Assembly: GCF_020686945.1 (NCBI RefSeq)
Contig: NZ_JAJEPR010000008.1
Location: 77,751 to 141,750, forward strand
DNA: 64,000 bases
Direction: 5' to 3'
Origin: Limivivens faecihominis
GTDB lineage: Bacteria; Bacillota; Clostridia; Lachnospirales; Lachnospiraceae
Shown here: in pieces, positions 33,664 through 42,514 of the stretch
Layout of the letters: each line of letters begins with the position of its first letter
Position numbering within the stretch: the first letter of the stretch is position 1
Translations under genes and position numbers: made by a program
Notes under the pieces: generated by a model
The model's input: only the letters and a program-made list of their open reading frames with translations
The model's database searches: none
Told to the model about the DNA's origin: nothing

Positions 33664-36123
33664 ATGCAGAAATTTGACAAGCAGGCTTTTATTGCAGAAG
33701 TAAAGGATAATGTAAAAAAACTTTACCGCAAGAACATTGAGGAGGCTGACAAACAGCAGATCTTCCAGGCAGTGTCCTATGCGGTGAAGGATACCATCAT
33801 TGATAACTGGATGATGACCCAGAAAGAGTACGAGAAACAGGATCCGAAATACGTTTACTATATGTCCATGGAGTTCCTGATGGGCCGTGCCATGGGTAAC
33901 AACCTGATCAACCTGACAGAATATGACGAGGTAAAAGAAGCTCTGGATGAGCTGGGCTTTGACCTGAACGTCATCGAGGACCAGGAGCCGGATGCGGCTC
34001 TTGGTAACGGTGGCCTGGGCCGTCTGGCTGCCTGCTTCCTGGATTCTCTGGCAACTTTAAACTATGCAGCTTATGGCTGTGGCATCCGTTACCGTTACGG
34101 AATGTTCAAACAGAAAATTGAAGACGGTTATCAGATAGAGGTGCCGGATAACTGGCTGAAAAACGGCAACCCCTTCGAGCTTCGCCGTCCGGAGTACGCC
34201 AAAGAGGTAAAATTCGGCGGTTATGTGCGTGTGGAGTACGATGAGAAAAATCACCGCAACAACTTCATTCAGGAGGGCTATCAGTCCGTTCGTGCCGTTC
34301 CCTTTGATATTCCCATCGTTGGTTACAACAACGGTGTGGTAAATACCCTCCGTGTATGGGATGCAGAGGCTATCGTGGACTTCCAGCTGGATTCCTTCAA
34401 CAAGGGCGATTATATGAACGCCGTTGAGCAGGAGAACCTGGCAAAGAACATCGTCGAGGTTCTTTATCCGGCAGACGAGCATTACGCAGGTAAAGAGCTT
34501 CGTCTGAAACAGCAGTATTTCTTCATTTCTGCCAGTGTGCAGGCTGCTATTACAAAGTATAAAAAGAAACACAGCGACATCCGCAAATTCTATGAGAAGG
34601 CAACTTTCCAGCTGAACGATACCCACCCGACCGTAGCGGTTGCCGAGCTCATGCGTATCCTCATGGATGAGGAAGGCTTAGGCTGGGACGAGGCCTGGGA
34701 AGTTACCACCAAGACCTGTGCTTACACCAACCATACGATCATGGCTGAGGCACTGGAGAAATGGCCCATCGAGCTTTTCAGCCGCCTGCTTCCGCGTATC
34801 TATCAGATCATCGAGGAGATCAACCGTCGTTTCATTGAGGAGATCAAGGCAAAATATCCGGGCAACCAGGACAAGATCCGCAAAATGGCAATCATCTACG
34901 ACGGACAGGTAAAAATGGCTCATCTGGCCATCGCTGCCGGTTATTCCGTAAACGGTGTTGCCGTTCTTCATACCGAGATCCTGAAAAAACAGGAGCTGAA
35001 AGATTTCTATGAGATGATGCCGGAGAAATTCAATAACAAGACCAACGGTATCACCCAGAGAAGATTCCTTCTTCACGGAAACCCGCTGCTGGCAAAATGG
35101 GTAACTGCCCACATTGGCGACGGCTGGATCACCAACCTTCCGGAGATCCACAAGATGGCTGTTTATGTGGACGATCCCAAGGCGCAGCAGGAATTTATGA
35201 ACATCAAGTATCAGAATAAGGTTCGCCTGGCAAAATATATCAGAGAGCACAATGGCATCGAAGTAGATCCGAGATCCATCTTCGATGTACAGGTAAAACG
35301 TCTCCATGAGTACAAACGTCAGCTGATGAACATTCTGCATGTAATGTACCTTTACAACCAGATCAAGGATCATCCGGAGATGGATTTCTATCCGAGAACC
35401 TTTATCTTTGGTGCAAAGGCAGCAGCTGGCTACCGTCGTGCAAAACTGACTATCAAGCTCATCAACTCCGTGGCTGACGTTGTCAACAACGACGCTTCCA
35501 TCAACGGAAAACTGAAGGTTGTCTTCATCGAGGACTACCGCGTATCCAACGCAGAGCTGATCTTCGCAGCAGCCGATGTATCTGAGCAGATATCTACCGC
35601 AAGTAAAGAGGCTTCCGGTACCGGTAACATGAAGTTTATGCTGAACGGCGCTCCGACTCTGGGAACCATGGACGGTGCAAACGTGGAGATCGTTCAGGAA
35701 GTTGGAAAAGAGAACGCCTTTATTTTCGGTCTGACCGCACAGCAGGTTATCGACTATGAGAATCATGGCGGCTACAATCCGATGGATTACTTCAACAACG
35801 ACCAGGATATCCGCCGTGTCCTGATGCAGCTCATCAATGGTGAGTATGCGCCGGATGACACTGAGAGATTCCGCGATCTGTACAATTCTCTTCTGAATAC
35901 GAAGAGCAGCGACAGAGCAGATACCTACTTTATCCTGGCTGACTTCAAGTCCTACGCAGCAGCTCAGCGCGAGGTTGAGAAGGCTTACCGTGACGAGAAA
36001 GGCTGGGCACGGATGGCTATGCTGAACATGGCATGCAGCGGTAAATTTACTTCTGACCGTACGATTCAGGAGTATGTAGACGAGCTGTGGCACCTTGACA
36101 AGGTAATCATGCCTGAGAAATAA
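33664..36123 (+). CDS. glgP: Glycogen phosphorylase
   Basis: 819 residues, ATG after AAGGAGG. It releases glucose-1-phosphate from glycogen or maltodextrin chains using pyridoxal phosphate. The PLP lysine is in KEASGTGNMKFMLNGA; GNGGLGRLAACFLDS and LNDTHP are also typical. Length is normal. It has no promoter of its own that I can see and may be read through from ileS, an unusual pairing for a central-carbon enzyme. Confidence 0.96.
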   Translation: MQKFDKQAFIAEVKDNVKKLYRKNIEEADKQQIFQAVSYAVKDTIIDNWMMTQKEYEKQDPKYVYYMSMEFLMGRAMGNNLINLTEYDEVKEALDELGFDLNVIEDQEPDAALGNGGLGRLAACFLDSLATLNYAAYGCGIRYRYGMFKQKIEDGYQIEVPDNWLKNGNPFELRRPEYAKEVKFGGYVRVEYDEKNHRNNFIQEGYQSVRAVPFDIPIVGYNNGVVNTLRVWDAEAIVDFQLDSFNKGDYMNAVEQENLAKNIVEVLYPADEHYAGKELRLKQQYFFISASVQAAITKYKKKHSDIRKFYEKATFQLNDTHPTVAVAELMRILMDEEGLGWDEAWEVTTKTCAYTNHTIMAEALEKWPIELFSRLLPRIYQIIEEINRRFIEEIKAKYPGNQDKIRKMAIIYDGQVKMAHLAIAAGYSVNGVAVLHTEILKKQELKDFYEMMPEKFNNKTNGITQRRFLLHGNPLLAKWVTAHIGDGWITNLPEIHKMAVYVDDPKAQQEFMNIKYQNKVRLAKYIREHNGIEVDPRSIFDVQVKRLHEYKRQLMNILHVMYLYNQIKDHPEMDFYPRTFIFGAKAAAGYRRAKLTIKLINSVADVVNNDASINGKLKVVFIEDYRVSNAELIFAAADVSEQISTASKEASGTGNMKFMLNGAPTLGTMDGANVEIVQEVGKENAFIFGLTAQQVIDYENHGGYNPMDYFNNDQDIRRVLMQLINGEYAPDDTERFRDLYNSLLNTKSSDRADTYFILADFKSYAAAQREVEKAYRDEKGWARMAMLNMACSGKFTSDRTIQEYVDELWHLDKVIMPEK

Positions 36124-36139
36124 ATAAAAAAATTTTCAG

Positions 36140-36172
36140 ACTCCGGGTGGAAAATTTCGCCCGGAGTTTTTT
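36140..36172 (+). terminator. Rho-independent terminator after glgP
   Basis: CTCCGGG / CCCGGAG stem with TTTTTT. Confidence 0.88.
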
Positions 36173-36239
36173 CTGTATATTTGCCGAAGATCTGGTCAAT
36201 CCTATTGGTGAACAGATCGAATAAGATGAGGTGAAGAGT

Positions 36240-37052
36240 ATGCAGAACATGAACACAAGACTTTTTATGAAAAAACACGGCACCGCTCTGGTTTTCAGCC
36301 TTTGTCTGATGGGCGCCGCCGCATTTACCACAGTTTACACCCTGAATCAGGCGGAAAACACGAAAGAGCAGGTCGAACAGACCACGGATCTGGAGGAGGA
36401 GGCCAGGATTCAGGACGCTAACGCGGCGAAAAATGCCAAGCCTGCGGATGACACGGCTGTGGACGGTCAGGACGCGAAGGTGAGCGGTTCGGATCTCGTG
36501 GGAGAAGTAGTGGAAAATCCGGAGGATCTGGTGAAAAATGTGACGGGGCCGACTGTGGATGAGACAGTCGGCGAGACGGCCAGCGCGGCTTCCACTGGCG
36601 TTCAGGCCGCTGTCGGAACCCAGGCAACGGTGAATTTTTCCGAGGATTCGTCTCTAGACTGGCCGGTGGCAGGAAATGTCCTTCTGGATTACAGCATGGA
36701 CGGCTCGATTTTTTTCCCGACCTTGAAGGTCTATAAGTACAATCCGGCGCTGATCATCGGTGCAGACGTGGGCAGCCCTGTGGCCGCGGCGGCAAAGGGT
36801 ATTGTAGATTCTGTCAAAGTAGATGAAGAGACCGGAACCACAGTATCTATGAATATCGGAAACGGCTATGAACTGACCTATGGCCAGCTGAAGGAAGTTT
36901 CCGTAAAAGAAGGGGATGTAGTGGAAGACGGCGGACTCATCGGCTATGTGAGCGAGCCCTCGAAGTATTACTGCGAGGAAGGCAGCAACCTCTATTTCAA
37001 ACTGACAAAAGATGGAACCCCGGTGGATCCCTTTTTGTTTCTTGGGGAATGA
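36240..37052 (+). CDS. Degenerate LytM/M23 membrane protein, SpoIIQ-like
   Basis: 270 residues; ATG at 36240 is 6 bases after GAGGTGA. N-terminal membrane anchor (about 16-36), an Asp/Glu/Ala-rich linker (about 45-130), then an M23/LytM fold (WPVAGNVLLDYSMDG...PVDPFLFLG). The zinc ligands are missing: HxxxD and the final HxH are replaced (PALIIGADVG; NLYFKL). That is the state of SpoIIQ-type proteins that hold the forespore-mother-cell channel together without cutting peptidoglycan. With bofA nearby this is the best reading, but a general M23-fold scaffold is possible. Confidence 0.75.
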   Translation: MQNMNTRLFMKKHGTALVFSLCLMGAAAFTTVYTLNQAENTKEQVEQTTDLEEEARIQDANAAKNAKPADDTAVDGQDAKVSGSDLVGEVVENPEDLVKNVTGPTVDETVGETASAASTGVQAAVGTQATVNFSEDSSLDWPVAGNVLLDYSMDGSIFFPTLKVYKYNPALIIGADVGSPVAAAAKGIVDSVKVDEETGTTVSMNIGNGYELTYGQLKEVSVKEGDVVEDGGLIGYVSEPSKYYCEEGSNLYFKLTKDGTPVDPFLFLGE

Positions 37053-37184
37053 GAGAGGAAGATAAATATTGCTACAACAGGATTCTGGTGAATACGCCGC
37101 ATTGACAGACAGGCGGTATTTTGAAGATGGTGTTAAGCAGTTACGGGGATTTACGCTAGCAGGGAAAATACAGAAGAAACGGAC

Positions 37185-37214
37185 TTGCACCGGGAGGTGC
37201 TTTCCGCGTATACT
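37185..37214 (+). promoter_or_regulatory. Promoter-like sequence
   Basis: TTGCAC (37185-37190), 18-bp spacer, TATACT (37209-37214). No recognised gene follows. Confidence 0.5.
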
Positions 37215-37219
37215 ATTAT

Positions 37220-37400
37220 CAGAAAAAAAACTGCCGTAACGATTCAGGAGCCAAGGTACTGAACAGTTACGAACTGCCTTACAATCCGCAGCCGCAGCAC
37301 TTCACAGGCAGTATCGGGCATTCGGCCCGCCAGAAAAAATACCAGACAGGGCGGCTGCTTCATAGATAGATGTGATGCCCGGAGAATGTGGGCATCCTTA
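37220..37400 (+). ncRNA. Candidate structured RNA
   Basis: Downstream of a plausible promoter the sequence folds into a long closing stem GCAGCCGC (37288-37295) / GCGGCTGC (37351-37358), an inner hairpin CGGGC-ATTCG-GCCCG (37315-37329), and a final hairpin GATGCCC / GGGCATC (37374-37396). GTAAC/GTTAC may pair at the 5' end. I could not match it to a named RNA family. No T-run follows the last stem. Confidence 0.35.
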
Positions 37401-37504
37401 CATATAGAAATATTTAACAAACAAAAATCTGTTATTTGTTTCCTATAATAAAATAATTAACAGAAATAGTCGAGCAAAAATTTGCATAAAAATCTGGAGA
37501 CACT

Positions 37505-37759
37505 ATGGACAAAATGAACTATACATACATCGTCCAGTGCAGTGATGGTACCCTCTACACCGGCTGGACCACAGACGTCGAGCGCCGCGTCAGAACCCAT
37601 AACAGCGGCAAAGGCGCCAAATACACCCGCTCCCGTCTACCCGTCACACTGGTCTACTACGAGACCTACCCCACCAAACAGGAGGCCATGCGCCGCGAAT
37701 GGGAGATCAAGCAGCTGACAAGGGAAGAGAAAAAGAAGCTGATTGTAAAGATACAATGA
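37505..37759 (+). CDS. GIY-YIG nuclease-domain protein (YhbQ/UPF0213-like)
   Basis: 84 residues covering the whole GIY-YIG fold: YTYIVQCSDGTLYTGWT (the GIY...YIG positions are YIV...YTG), Arg in DVERRVRTHN, and Glu in KQEAMRREWEIK. ATG after CTGGAG. Small proteins of this family are widespread; a DNA-repair role has been proposed but no clear cellular function is known. Confidence 0.9.
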   Translation: MDKMNYTYIVQCSDGTLYTGWTTDVERRVRTHNSGKGAKYTRSRLPVTLVYYETYPTKQEAMRREWEIKQLTREEKKKLIVKIQ

Positions 37760-37772
37760 CAGCCACAAAAAC

Positions 37773-37814
37773 AGCCGCAGCACTTTTTCTAAACAAATGC
37801 TGCGGCTCATTTTT
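37773..37814. terminator. Bidirectional terminator
   Basis: AGCCGCAGCA (37773-37782) / TGCTGCGGCT (37798-37807) then CATTTTT. Shared by the GIY-YIG gene and the convergent hemolysin III gene. Confidence 0.82.
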
Positions 37815-38499
37815 ACGCGGTTACAAAGGAATACATCACGATATAGTGGCAGAGGCTTCCGGCCATGACGAAAAGATGGAAGATCTCGTGGGAACCGAAG
37901 TTCTTGTGGCGGGAGTTGAAGATCGGAAGCTTCAGGGCGTAGATAATGCCGCCCACGGTATAGATGATGCCTCCGGCGAGGAGCCAGCCAAAGGCTGCCG
38001 GGCTTAAAGCATTCAAAATCTCGGGGAAGCCCATGAGGCAGACCCAGCCCATGCCGATATATATAATAGAAGAAAACCATTTCGGACAGGTGATCCAGCA
38101 GGCTTTGATGAGGATGCCGACAGCGGCGATTGACCAGACAATGAGACACATCAGCGGACCTACGCTGTCACGGAGCGTCACCATGCAGAGCGGCGTGTAG
38201 GATCCGGCGATCAGGATAAAAATCATGAAATGGTCCATTTTCTTCAGAACCCGGTTGACCCGGGCGGAAATATCAAGGGAATGATAGAGTGTGCTGGCAG
38301 TGTAGAGCAGGATCATGCTGGTGATGAAGACTGCCATGGAGGCTGTGCAGACCGGATTTCCTGTCCGATGAGCCCGAACCAGCAGAGGAGCGGCCCCGGA
38401 AGCTGCGGCAACAACGCCGATAAAATGAGTGATCGCACTTCCCGGATCTTTCAAAAAAGGTTTCTGCGTTTCTGTGGCGCGTGTATAAACAGTATCCAT
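37813..38499 (-). CDS. Hemolysin III / PAQR family membrane protein
   Basis: 228 residues with seven hydrophobic segments. The family's conserved residues are visible: STLYHSLD with Ser and His, and SHEIFHLFVMAGSLCHY near the C-terminus, thought to bind zinc in a hydrolase-like site. Start after GAGTGAGGAATCG. The upstream 38547-38579 region has palindromes that could be operators. Bacterial function is mostly unknown. Confidence 0.9.
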   Translation of the reverse strand: MDTVYTRATETQKPFLKDPGSAITHFIGVVAAASGAAPLLVRAHRTGNPVCTASMAVFITSMILLYTASTLYHSLDISARVNRVLKKMDHFMIFILIAGSYTPLCMVTLRDSVGPLMCLIVWSIAAVGILIKACWITCPKWFSSIIYIGMGWVCLMGFPEILNALSPAAFGWLLAGGIIYTVGGIIYALKLPIFNSRHKNFGSHEIFHLFVMAGSLCHYIVMYSFVTA

Positions 38500-38546
38500 A
38501 TCGATTCCTCACTTTCATTCACGAACAAAGTTTTTAATAATTCTGC

Positions 38547-38579
38547 ATGTAGTATTTAAAACTACATTACATCATGTAA
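38547..38579. promoter_or_regulatory. Palindromes upstream of the PAQR gene
   Basis: ATGTAGT-N7-ACTACAT and, adjacent, TTACAT-CATGTAA. Two neighbouring inverted repeats in the promoter region suggest a repressor site; no regulator gene lies beside it. Confidence 0.4.
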
Positions 38580-38707
38580 GTATCATATACCCATCTTTCA
38601 GAAAATGCAACCCCATTTTTCACAAAAAAATCCCACAAAGAAAAAGGGCCGTGTTATAATAAGGCCAATGACAGGCATTTTGCCTGATAAAAAAGGAAGA
38701 TCAAATT

Positions 38708-40078
38708 ATGACAGACAAAAACTGGTCACAGATCGGCGATGAGATCGAGGATATGGTGCGGAAAGCGCTGGAATCCAGGGATTTTGGAAAACTGAGCCAG
38801 GATCTTTCCCGGACCGTGGGCGAGGCCATGGAAAATGTGGGGAAAAGTGTTCAGGACGCCGTAAATAAAGCCAATGATAAAACCCGGGAAGCTACGGAAA
38901 GATATTCCGACCGGGCAGACAGAACTGCGGATGCCCATAGTAGAACGGAAAAGTCCACGGACCGTCCCGTCTACAGCGGTACCGTAGAAGGAAAAGGAAC
39001 GTCTTCCAGCGGGCAGACTTCTTATGAATACAGCCGTTCCACGATGCGCTCGACCCGCTTTCAGCCGGGTTACGAGCAGGCACGGGAGAAGAAAGGAAAA
39101 AATTTCCTTCGGGAGCGCTTTAAAAATCCGGGCGGACTGACAGGAACCGGCATGGCGCTGGCCATCTGCGGGTACACGTTTCTGGGTATTCTGGTGATAG
39201 CTCTGGGAATCACGCTTCCGATCGTGCTCCCGCGGAATCTGCAGGCAGCCATGATAACGACCGGCGTTCTGGCCCCCTTTGTGGCGGGAAGCGCTTTCAT
39301 GGCTTACAAAGGAACCTCCCTTCTGGGGCAGAGCCGCCGCTTCCGCAGATATGTGGAAGAGCTTAGAGAGCGGGAGTTCTGCCAGATTCAGGAGCTGGCG
39401 GATGCCCTTGGAAAATCCGAAGAATATGTAAAAAAAGACCTTGGAAAAATGATCCGCAAGCGGCTTTTCCTTCATGGTCATCTCGACAAAAATCAGACCT
39501 GCCTTATGGTGACAGACTCCGCCTATGAGCAGTATCAGACAGCTGAAAAACAGCTGGAGGAGCGCCAGCAGGAGGAAAAACGAAAAGCTGAGGAGGCAGA
39601 AAAATTCGGCCGCCGCAAAGACCTTCCGGAGGAGGCGAAAAAGACCATCGCCGCCGGAAGAGCTTACCTCGAGGAGATCAAAACCTGCAACGACCGGATT
39701 CCCGGCGTGGAGATCTCCGAGAAAATTTCCCGGCTGGAGCTGGTGATCTCCAAGATTTTCAACCGCGTGGAGCAGCATCCGGAGCTGGTGGATGATCTGG
39801 GAAGATTTATGGATTACTATCTTCCGACGACGGTGAAGCTTCTGAAAGCTTATGAGGAGCTGGACGGACAGCCCTCCCAGGGAGAAAATATTGTCAATTC
39901 CAAGAAAGAGATCGAGGACACACTGGACACGATCGATCAGGCTTTTGAAAAACTGCTAGACAGCTTCTTTGAGGAGGCGGCCTGGGATATTTCTTCCGAT
40001 ATTTCCGTCCTTCACAACATGTTTGCTCAGGAAGGACTGACGGAAAGCGATTTTGATAAGGTAAAAGTGAAAAGATAA
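38708..40078 (+). CDS. xpaC: XpaC-like protein (5-bromo-4-chloroindolyl phosphate hydrolysis family)
   Basis: 456 residues, ATG after AAAGGAAG. The N-terminal ~115 residues are charged and low complexity, then two membrane helices (about 150-200), a winged-helix-like segment (about 215-265), a Gln/Glu-rich coiled coil (about 275-305), and the C-terminal helical XpaC domain (about 310-450). Paired with telA as in many Firmicutes, where the pair is linked to toxic-anion or envelope-stress resistance. The old phosphatase name does not indicate an enzyme activity proven here. Confidence 0.85.
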   Translation: MTDKNWSQIGDEIEDMVRKALESRDFGKLSQDLSRTVGEAMENVGKSVQDAVNKANDKTREATERYSDRADRTADAHSRTEKSTDRPVYSGTVEGKGTSSSGQTSYEYSRSTMRSTRFQPGYEQAREKKGKNFLRERFKNPGGLTGTGMALAICGYTFLGILVIALGITLPIVLPRNLQAAMITTGVLAPFVAGSAFMAYKGTSLLGQSRRFRRYVEELREREFCQIQELADALGKSEEYVKKDLGKMIRKRLFLHGHLDKNQTCLMVTDSAYEQYQTAEKQLEERQQEEKRKAEEAEKFGRRKDLPEEAKKTIAAGRAYLEEIKTCNDRIPGVEISEKISRLELVISKIFNRVEQHPELVDDLGRFMDYYLPTTVKLLKAYEELDGQPSQGENIVNSKKEIEDTLDTIDQAFEKLLDSFFEEAAWDISSDISVLHNMFAQEGLTESDFDKVKVKR

Positions 40079-40090
40079 AGGAGAAAAAAG

Positions 40091-41245
40091 ATGAGTGTGG
40101 ATTTAAAAGATTTGGAAACAACGCCGACTTTGAGCCTGGATCCCTTCGGAGAGGCTGAGAAAGAGCCGGAAGTTCCGGCAGCTCCCGCTCCGGAGGCAGT
40201 CAAACCGGCTTTTGATGAGAGCATTTTGAACGATGATGAGCGGAAAATGGTGGACAGCTTCGCGAAGCAGATCGACCTGACCAACAACAATATGATCCTC
40301 CAGTACGGGGCCGGAGCCCAGAAGAAAATGGCTGATTTTTCCGAGGCGGCTCTGGAAAACGTCCGGACGAAGGATCTCGGCGAGGTGGGCGATATGCTTT
40401 CCAGCGTGGTGACGGAGCTCAAAAGCTTTGACGCGGCAGAGGAGCAGGAAAAAGGCTTCTTCGGCTTTTTCAAAAAGAACGCCAACAAGCTGGACACCAT
40501 GAAAAACAAGTACGACAAGGCCGAGGAAAATGTCACGAAGATCGTGAAAGCCCTCCAGAATCATCAGGTCGTCCTCATGAAAGACATTGCAATGCTGGAC
40601 AAGATGTACGAGCTGAACAAAACCTATTTCAAAGAACTTTCCATGTACATTCTCGCAGGCAAGAAAAAGCTTCAGGAGGTCCGGGAAAATGACCTTAAGG
40701 AGTTAATGGAAAAGGCAGAGCGCAGCGGCCTTCCGGAGGATGCCCAGGAGGCGAAGGATCTCGACAGCTTCTGCAACCGCTTTGAGAAAAAACTTCATGA
40801 TCTGGAGCTCACCCGGATGATTTCTCTCCAGACAGCACCGCAGATCCGTCTGGTTCAGGGAAATGATACGCAGATGGTGGAAAAGATTCAGTCTACGGTG
40901 GTAAACACCATTCCTTTGTGGAAAAGTCAGATGGTTTTGGCTCTTGGTGTGGAACATTCCCGTCAGGCGGCAGAGTCTCAGAGAGAAGTCACAGATATGA
41001 CGAATGAGCTCCTGAAGAAAAATGCGCAGACCCTTAAGATGGCTACGATCGAAACCGCTAAGGAATCCGAGCGCGGCATCGTGGATATCGAGACTCTGAA
41101 ACAGACCAACGAGTCTCTGATTTCTACGCTGGACGAGGTTCTGAAAATCCAGGCCGAGGGCCATGAAAAACGCCAGGCTGCCGAAGCCGAGATGCAGCGA
41201 CTGGAAGACGAACTGAAAAACAAGCTTCTGGAGATTAGAAGATAA
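40091..41245 (+). CDS. telA: TelA-like toxic anion resistance protein
   Basis: 384 residues, ATG 12 bp after xpaC with AAAGGAG upstream. Long helical protein; conserved stretch ITNNN-like IDLTNNNMILQYGAGAQKKMADFSE, and later IPLWKSQMVLALGVEHSRQAAESQ, are typical of TelA/KlaA proteins. Named for tellurite resistance; in Gram-positives it is connected to cell-envelope drug tolerance. Forms an operon with xpaC. Confidence 0.9.
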   Translation: MSVDLKDLETTPTLSLDPFGEAEKEPEVPAAPAPEAVKPAFDESILNDDERKMVDSFAKQIDLTNNNMILQYGAGAQKKMADFSEAALENVRTKDLGEVGDMLSSVVTELKSFDAAEEQEKGFFGFFKKNANKLDTMKNKYDKAEENVTKIVKALQNHQVVLMKDIAMLDKMYELNKTYFKELSMYILAGKKKLQEVRENDLKELMEKAERSGLPEDAQEAKDLDSFCNRFEKKLHDLELTRMISLQTAPQIRLVQGNDTQMVEKIQSTVVNTIPLWKSQMVLALGVEHSRQAAESQREVTDMTNELLKKNAQTLKMATIETAKESERGIVDIETLKQTNESLISTLDEVLKIQAEGHEKRQAAEAEMQRLEDELKNKLLEIRR

Positions 41246-41275
41246 AAGTATTCTGAACCTGTTCCGGAAAAGATT

Positions 41276-41503
41276 GTGAAGATGATTGCCCAGGAGATTG
41301 GCGGCTTTGACGAGATCTATCTGTATGCCGAGGATAATACCCTGAGCCCGGAAGATTATAAATGGTATCATTCGTTTTTTCGGCTGCGTGCGGGAGCGGA
41401 AGAAGTCACTCTGAGCGTCTGCCCGATTACGGTCAGCGGCCGTCTGGAAACGATAGAAAAGATTGACTTTACAAATACTTCTGCTTTTCAGATGGTAAAA
41501 TAA
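41276..41503 (+). CDS. Small unrecognised ORF after telA, perhaps a gene remnant
   Basis: 75 residues from a GTG at 41276 (next ATG at 41282). It lies in the same reading frame as telA, and the frame stays open back to the telA stop codon without a good SD. The sequence looks protein-like (DEIYLYAEDNTLSPEDYKWYHSF), but the start looks cut. It ends directly before a bidirectional terminator. Could be a short genuine gene or the 3' end of a lost one. Confidence 0.45.
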   Translation: MKMIAQEIGGFDEIYLYAEDNTLSPEDYKWYHSFFRLRAGAEEVTLSVCPITVSGRLETIEKIDFTNTSAFQMVK

Positions 41504-41507
41504 AAAA

Positions 41508-41549
41508 TGTCCCCGTCCGTACTGTGAAAACAGCGGGCGGGGAATTTTT
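41508..41549. terminator. Bidirectional terminator
   Basis: TCCCCGTCCG (41510-41519) / CGGGCGGGGA (41534-41543) with flanking A- and T-runs. Confidence 0.85.
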
Positions 41550-42396
41550 ATGTCTGGAGAAAAATGGAAGAAACCAGCCCGTTGGTATCCATCCGGGCAT
41601 TTTGGCGGAAGTCTCTGGGGGAGACGTGAAACTCCTTTCGGAAACAGCCGGAAAAGGAGGAGGCGTCGTGGAAGCCGCAGGAGAGGGCGATCTCGGTGAT
41701 GGAGTAGCTGGTGGTGCAGAGCATCTCAACGGCCATGCGAAGCCGGTGACGGAGCAGGTACTGTTTGGGCGAGAGCTTCTCTTTTTCCATGAAGATCCGG
41801 TAGAGATAGGTCCGGTCAATGCCGGTATAGCGGGCTACATCGGAAATCCGGATGGGATAAGCATAATTGTTTTCCAGATATTCTTTGGCTTTCTGAAGAT
41901 AGATCTGGGTGGGTTCCTGAGAGGTCTCAGGGGCCTTCTTTTTCATAAAGGAAAAGAGCAGCAGGAGATTTCCGGCGGCGGAGAGTTGGTCCTCTGGACT
42001 CTGGAAAAAAGTTTCGCAGAGCTTTTTCATCTGATCGGTGAGAGGCGCGATGGAGTCCGGTGTTTCCTTCCGGAAGACAAAGGCCTCGGAAAAAACAGTC
42101 CGGGCGAGAATCTCAGGAACCGCTTTTCCGTCAAAACCTACCCAGGCATAGCTCCAGGGCTCGCGCTCATCCGCCTGATAATACGTCACCTCCGCCGGGG
42201 GAATGAGAAAGGCATCTCCGGCGGAAAGTGCATAGGTCTGTCCTTTGTACTGATAAATGCCCCGGCCCTTTAAAATCACATGGAGAAGATAGTGAGGGCG
42301 CACTGCCGGGCCGTAAGCATGCCGGGGTGGGCAGTTTTCGCTGCCGCAGAAATAAACGGTGAGATAAGCCTGGTGTCTGGTTTCTTTTTCTGCCAT
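41548..42396 (-). CDS. AraC family regulator with cupin sensor domain
   Basis: 282 residues, ATG after TTAGGAGG. Residues about 20-110 form a cupin-like sugar-sensing domain (RPHYLLHVILKGRGIYQYKG; SAGDAFLIPP). The C-terminal ~100 residues hold two HTH motifs (ISDVARYTGIDRTYLYRIF; SITEIALSCGFHDASSFSGCFRKEF). Divergent from the GH4 glycosidase gene with 118 bp between, so it most likely activates that gene in response to the sugar. Confidence 0.92.
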   Translation of the reverse strand: MAEKETRHQAYLTVYFCGSENCPPRHAYGPAVRPHYLLHVILKGRGIYQYKGQTYALSAGDAFLIPPAEVTYYQADEREPWSYAWVGFDGKAVPEILARTVFSEAFVFRKETPDSIAPLTDQMKKLCETFFQSPEDQLSAAGNLLLLFSFMKKKAPETSQEPTQIYLQKAKEYLENNYAYPIRISDVARYTGIDRTYLYRIFMEKEKLSPKQYLLRHRLRMAVEMLCTTSYSITEIALSCGFHDASSFSGCFRKEFHVSPRDFRQNARMDTNGLVSSIFLQT

Positions 42397-42514
42397 AAGT
42401 TCCTCCTAAAATACAACATTTTAACAAGTTTTCTGCACAAACGGGATAGTTGTTTCTCTGAGAAAATTATACAATAGGTTCATCAGAAAAAACAGAGAAA
42501 AAGGAGGAGCCACA

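Larger units (their letters stand above)
37053..37504. other. 450-bp stretch without a firm gene; structured, with its own promoter
   Basis: Contains a nested hairpin (37180-37206), a promoter-like TTGCAC-18-TATACT (37185-37214), and several stems downstream (see the separate RNA entry). Frames are open in short pieces only: 56 codons from a TTG near 37070 and 36 codons from a CTG at 37259 (AGGAG 8 bases upstream), neither resembling a protein I know. The last 100 bp are AT-rich and probably hold the promoter of the GIY-YIG gene. Confidence 0.6.

Noticed and set aside
34678..36093. 471-codon antisense frame in glgP
   Set aside because: Shadow of a well-supported enzyme gene.
38708..40078. 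Phosphatase activity for the XpaC-like protein
   Set aside because: The family name rests on indirect colony assays; no phosphatase motif is visible.
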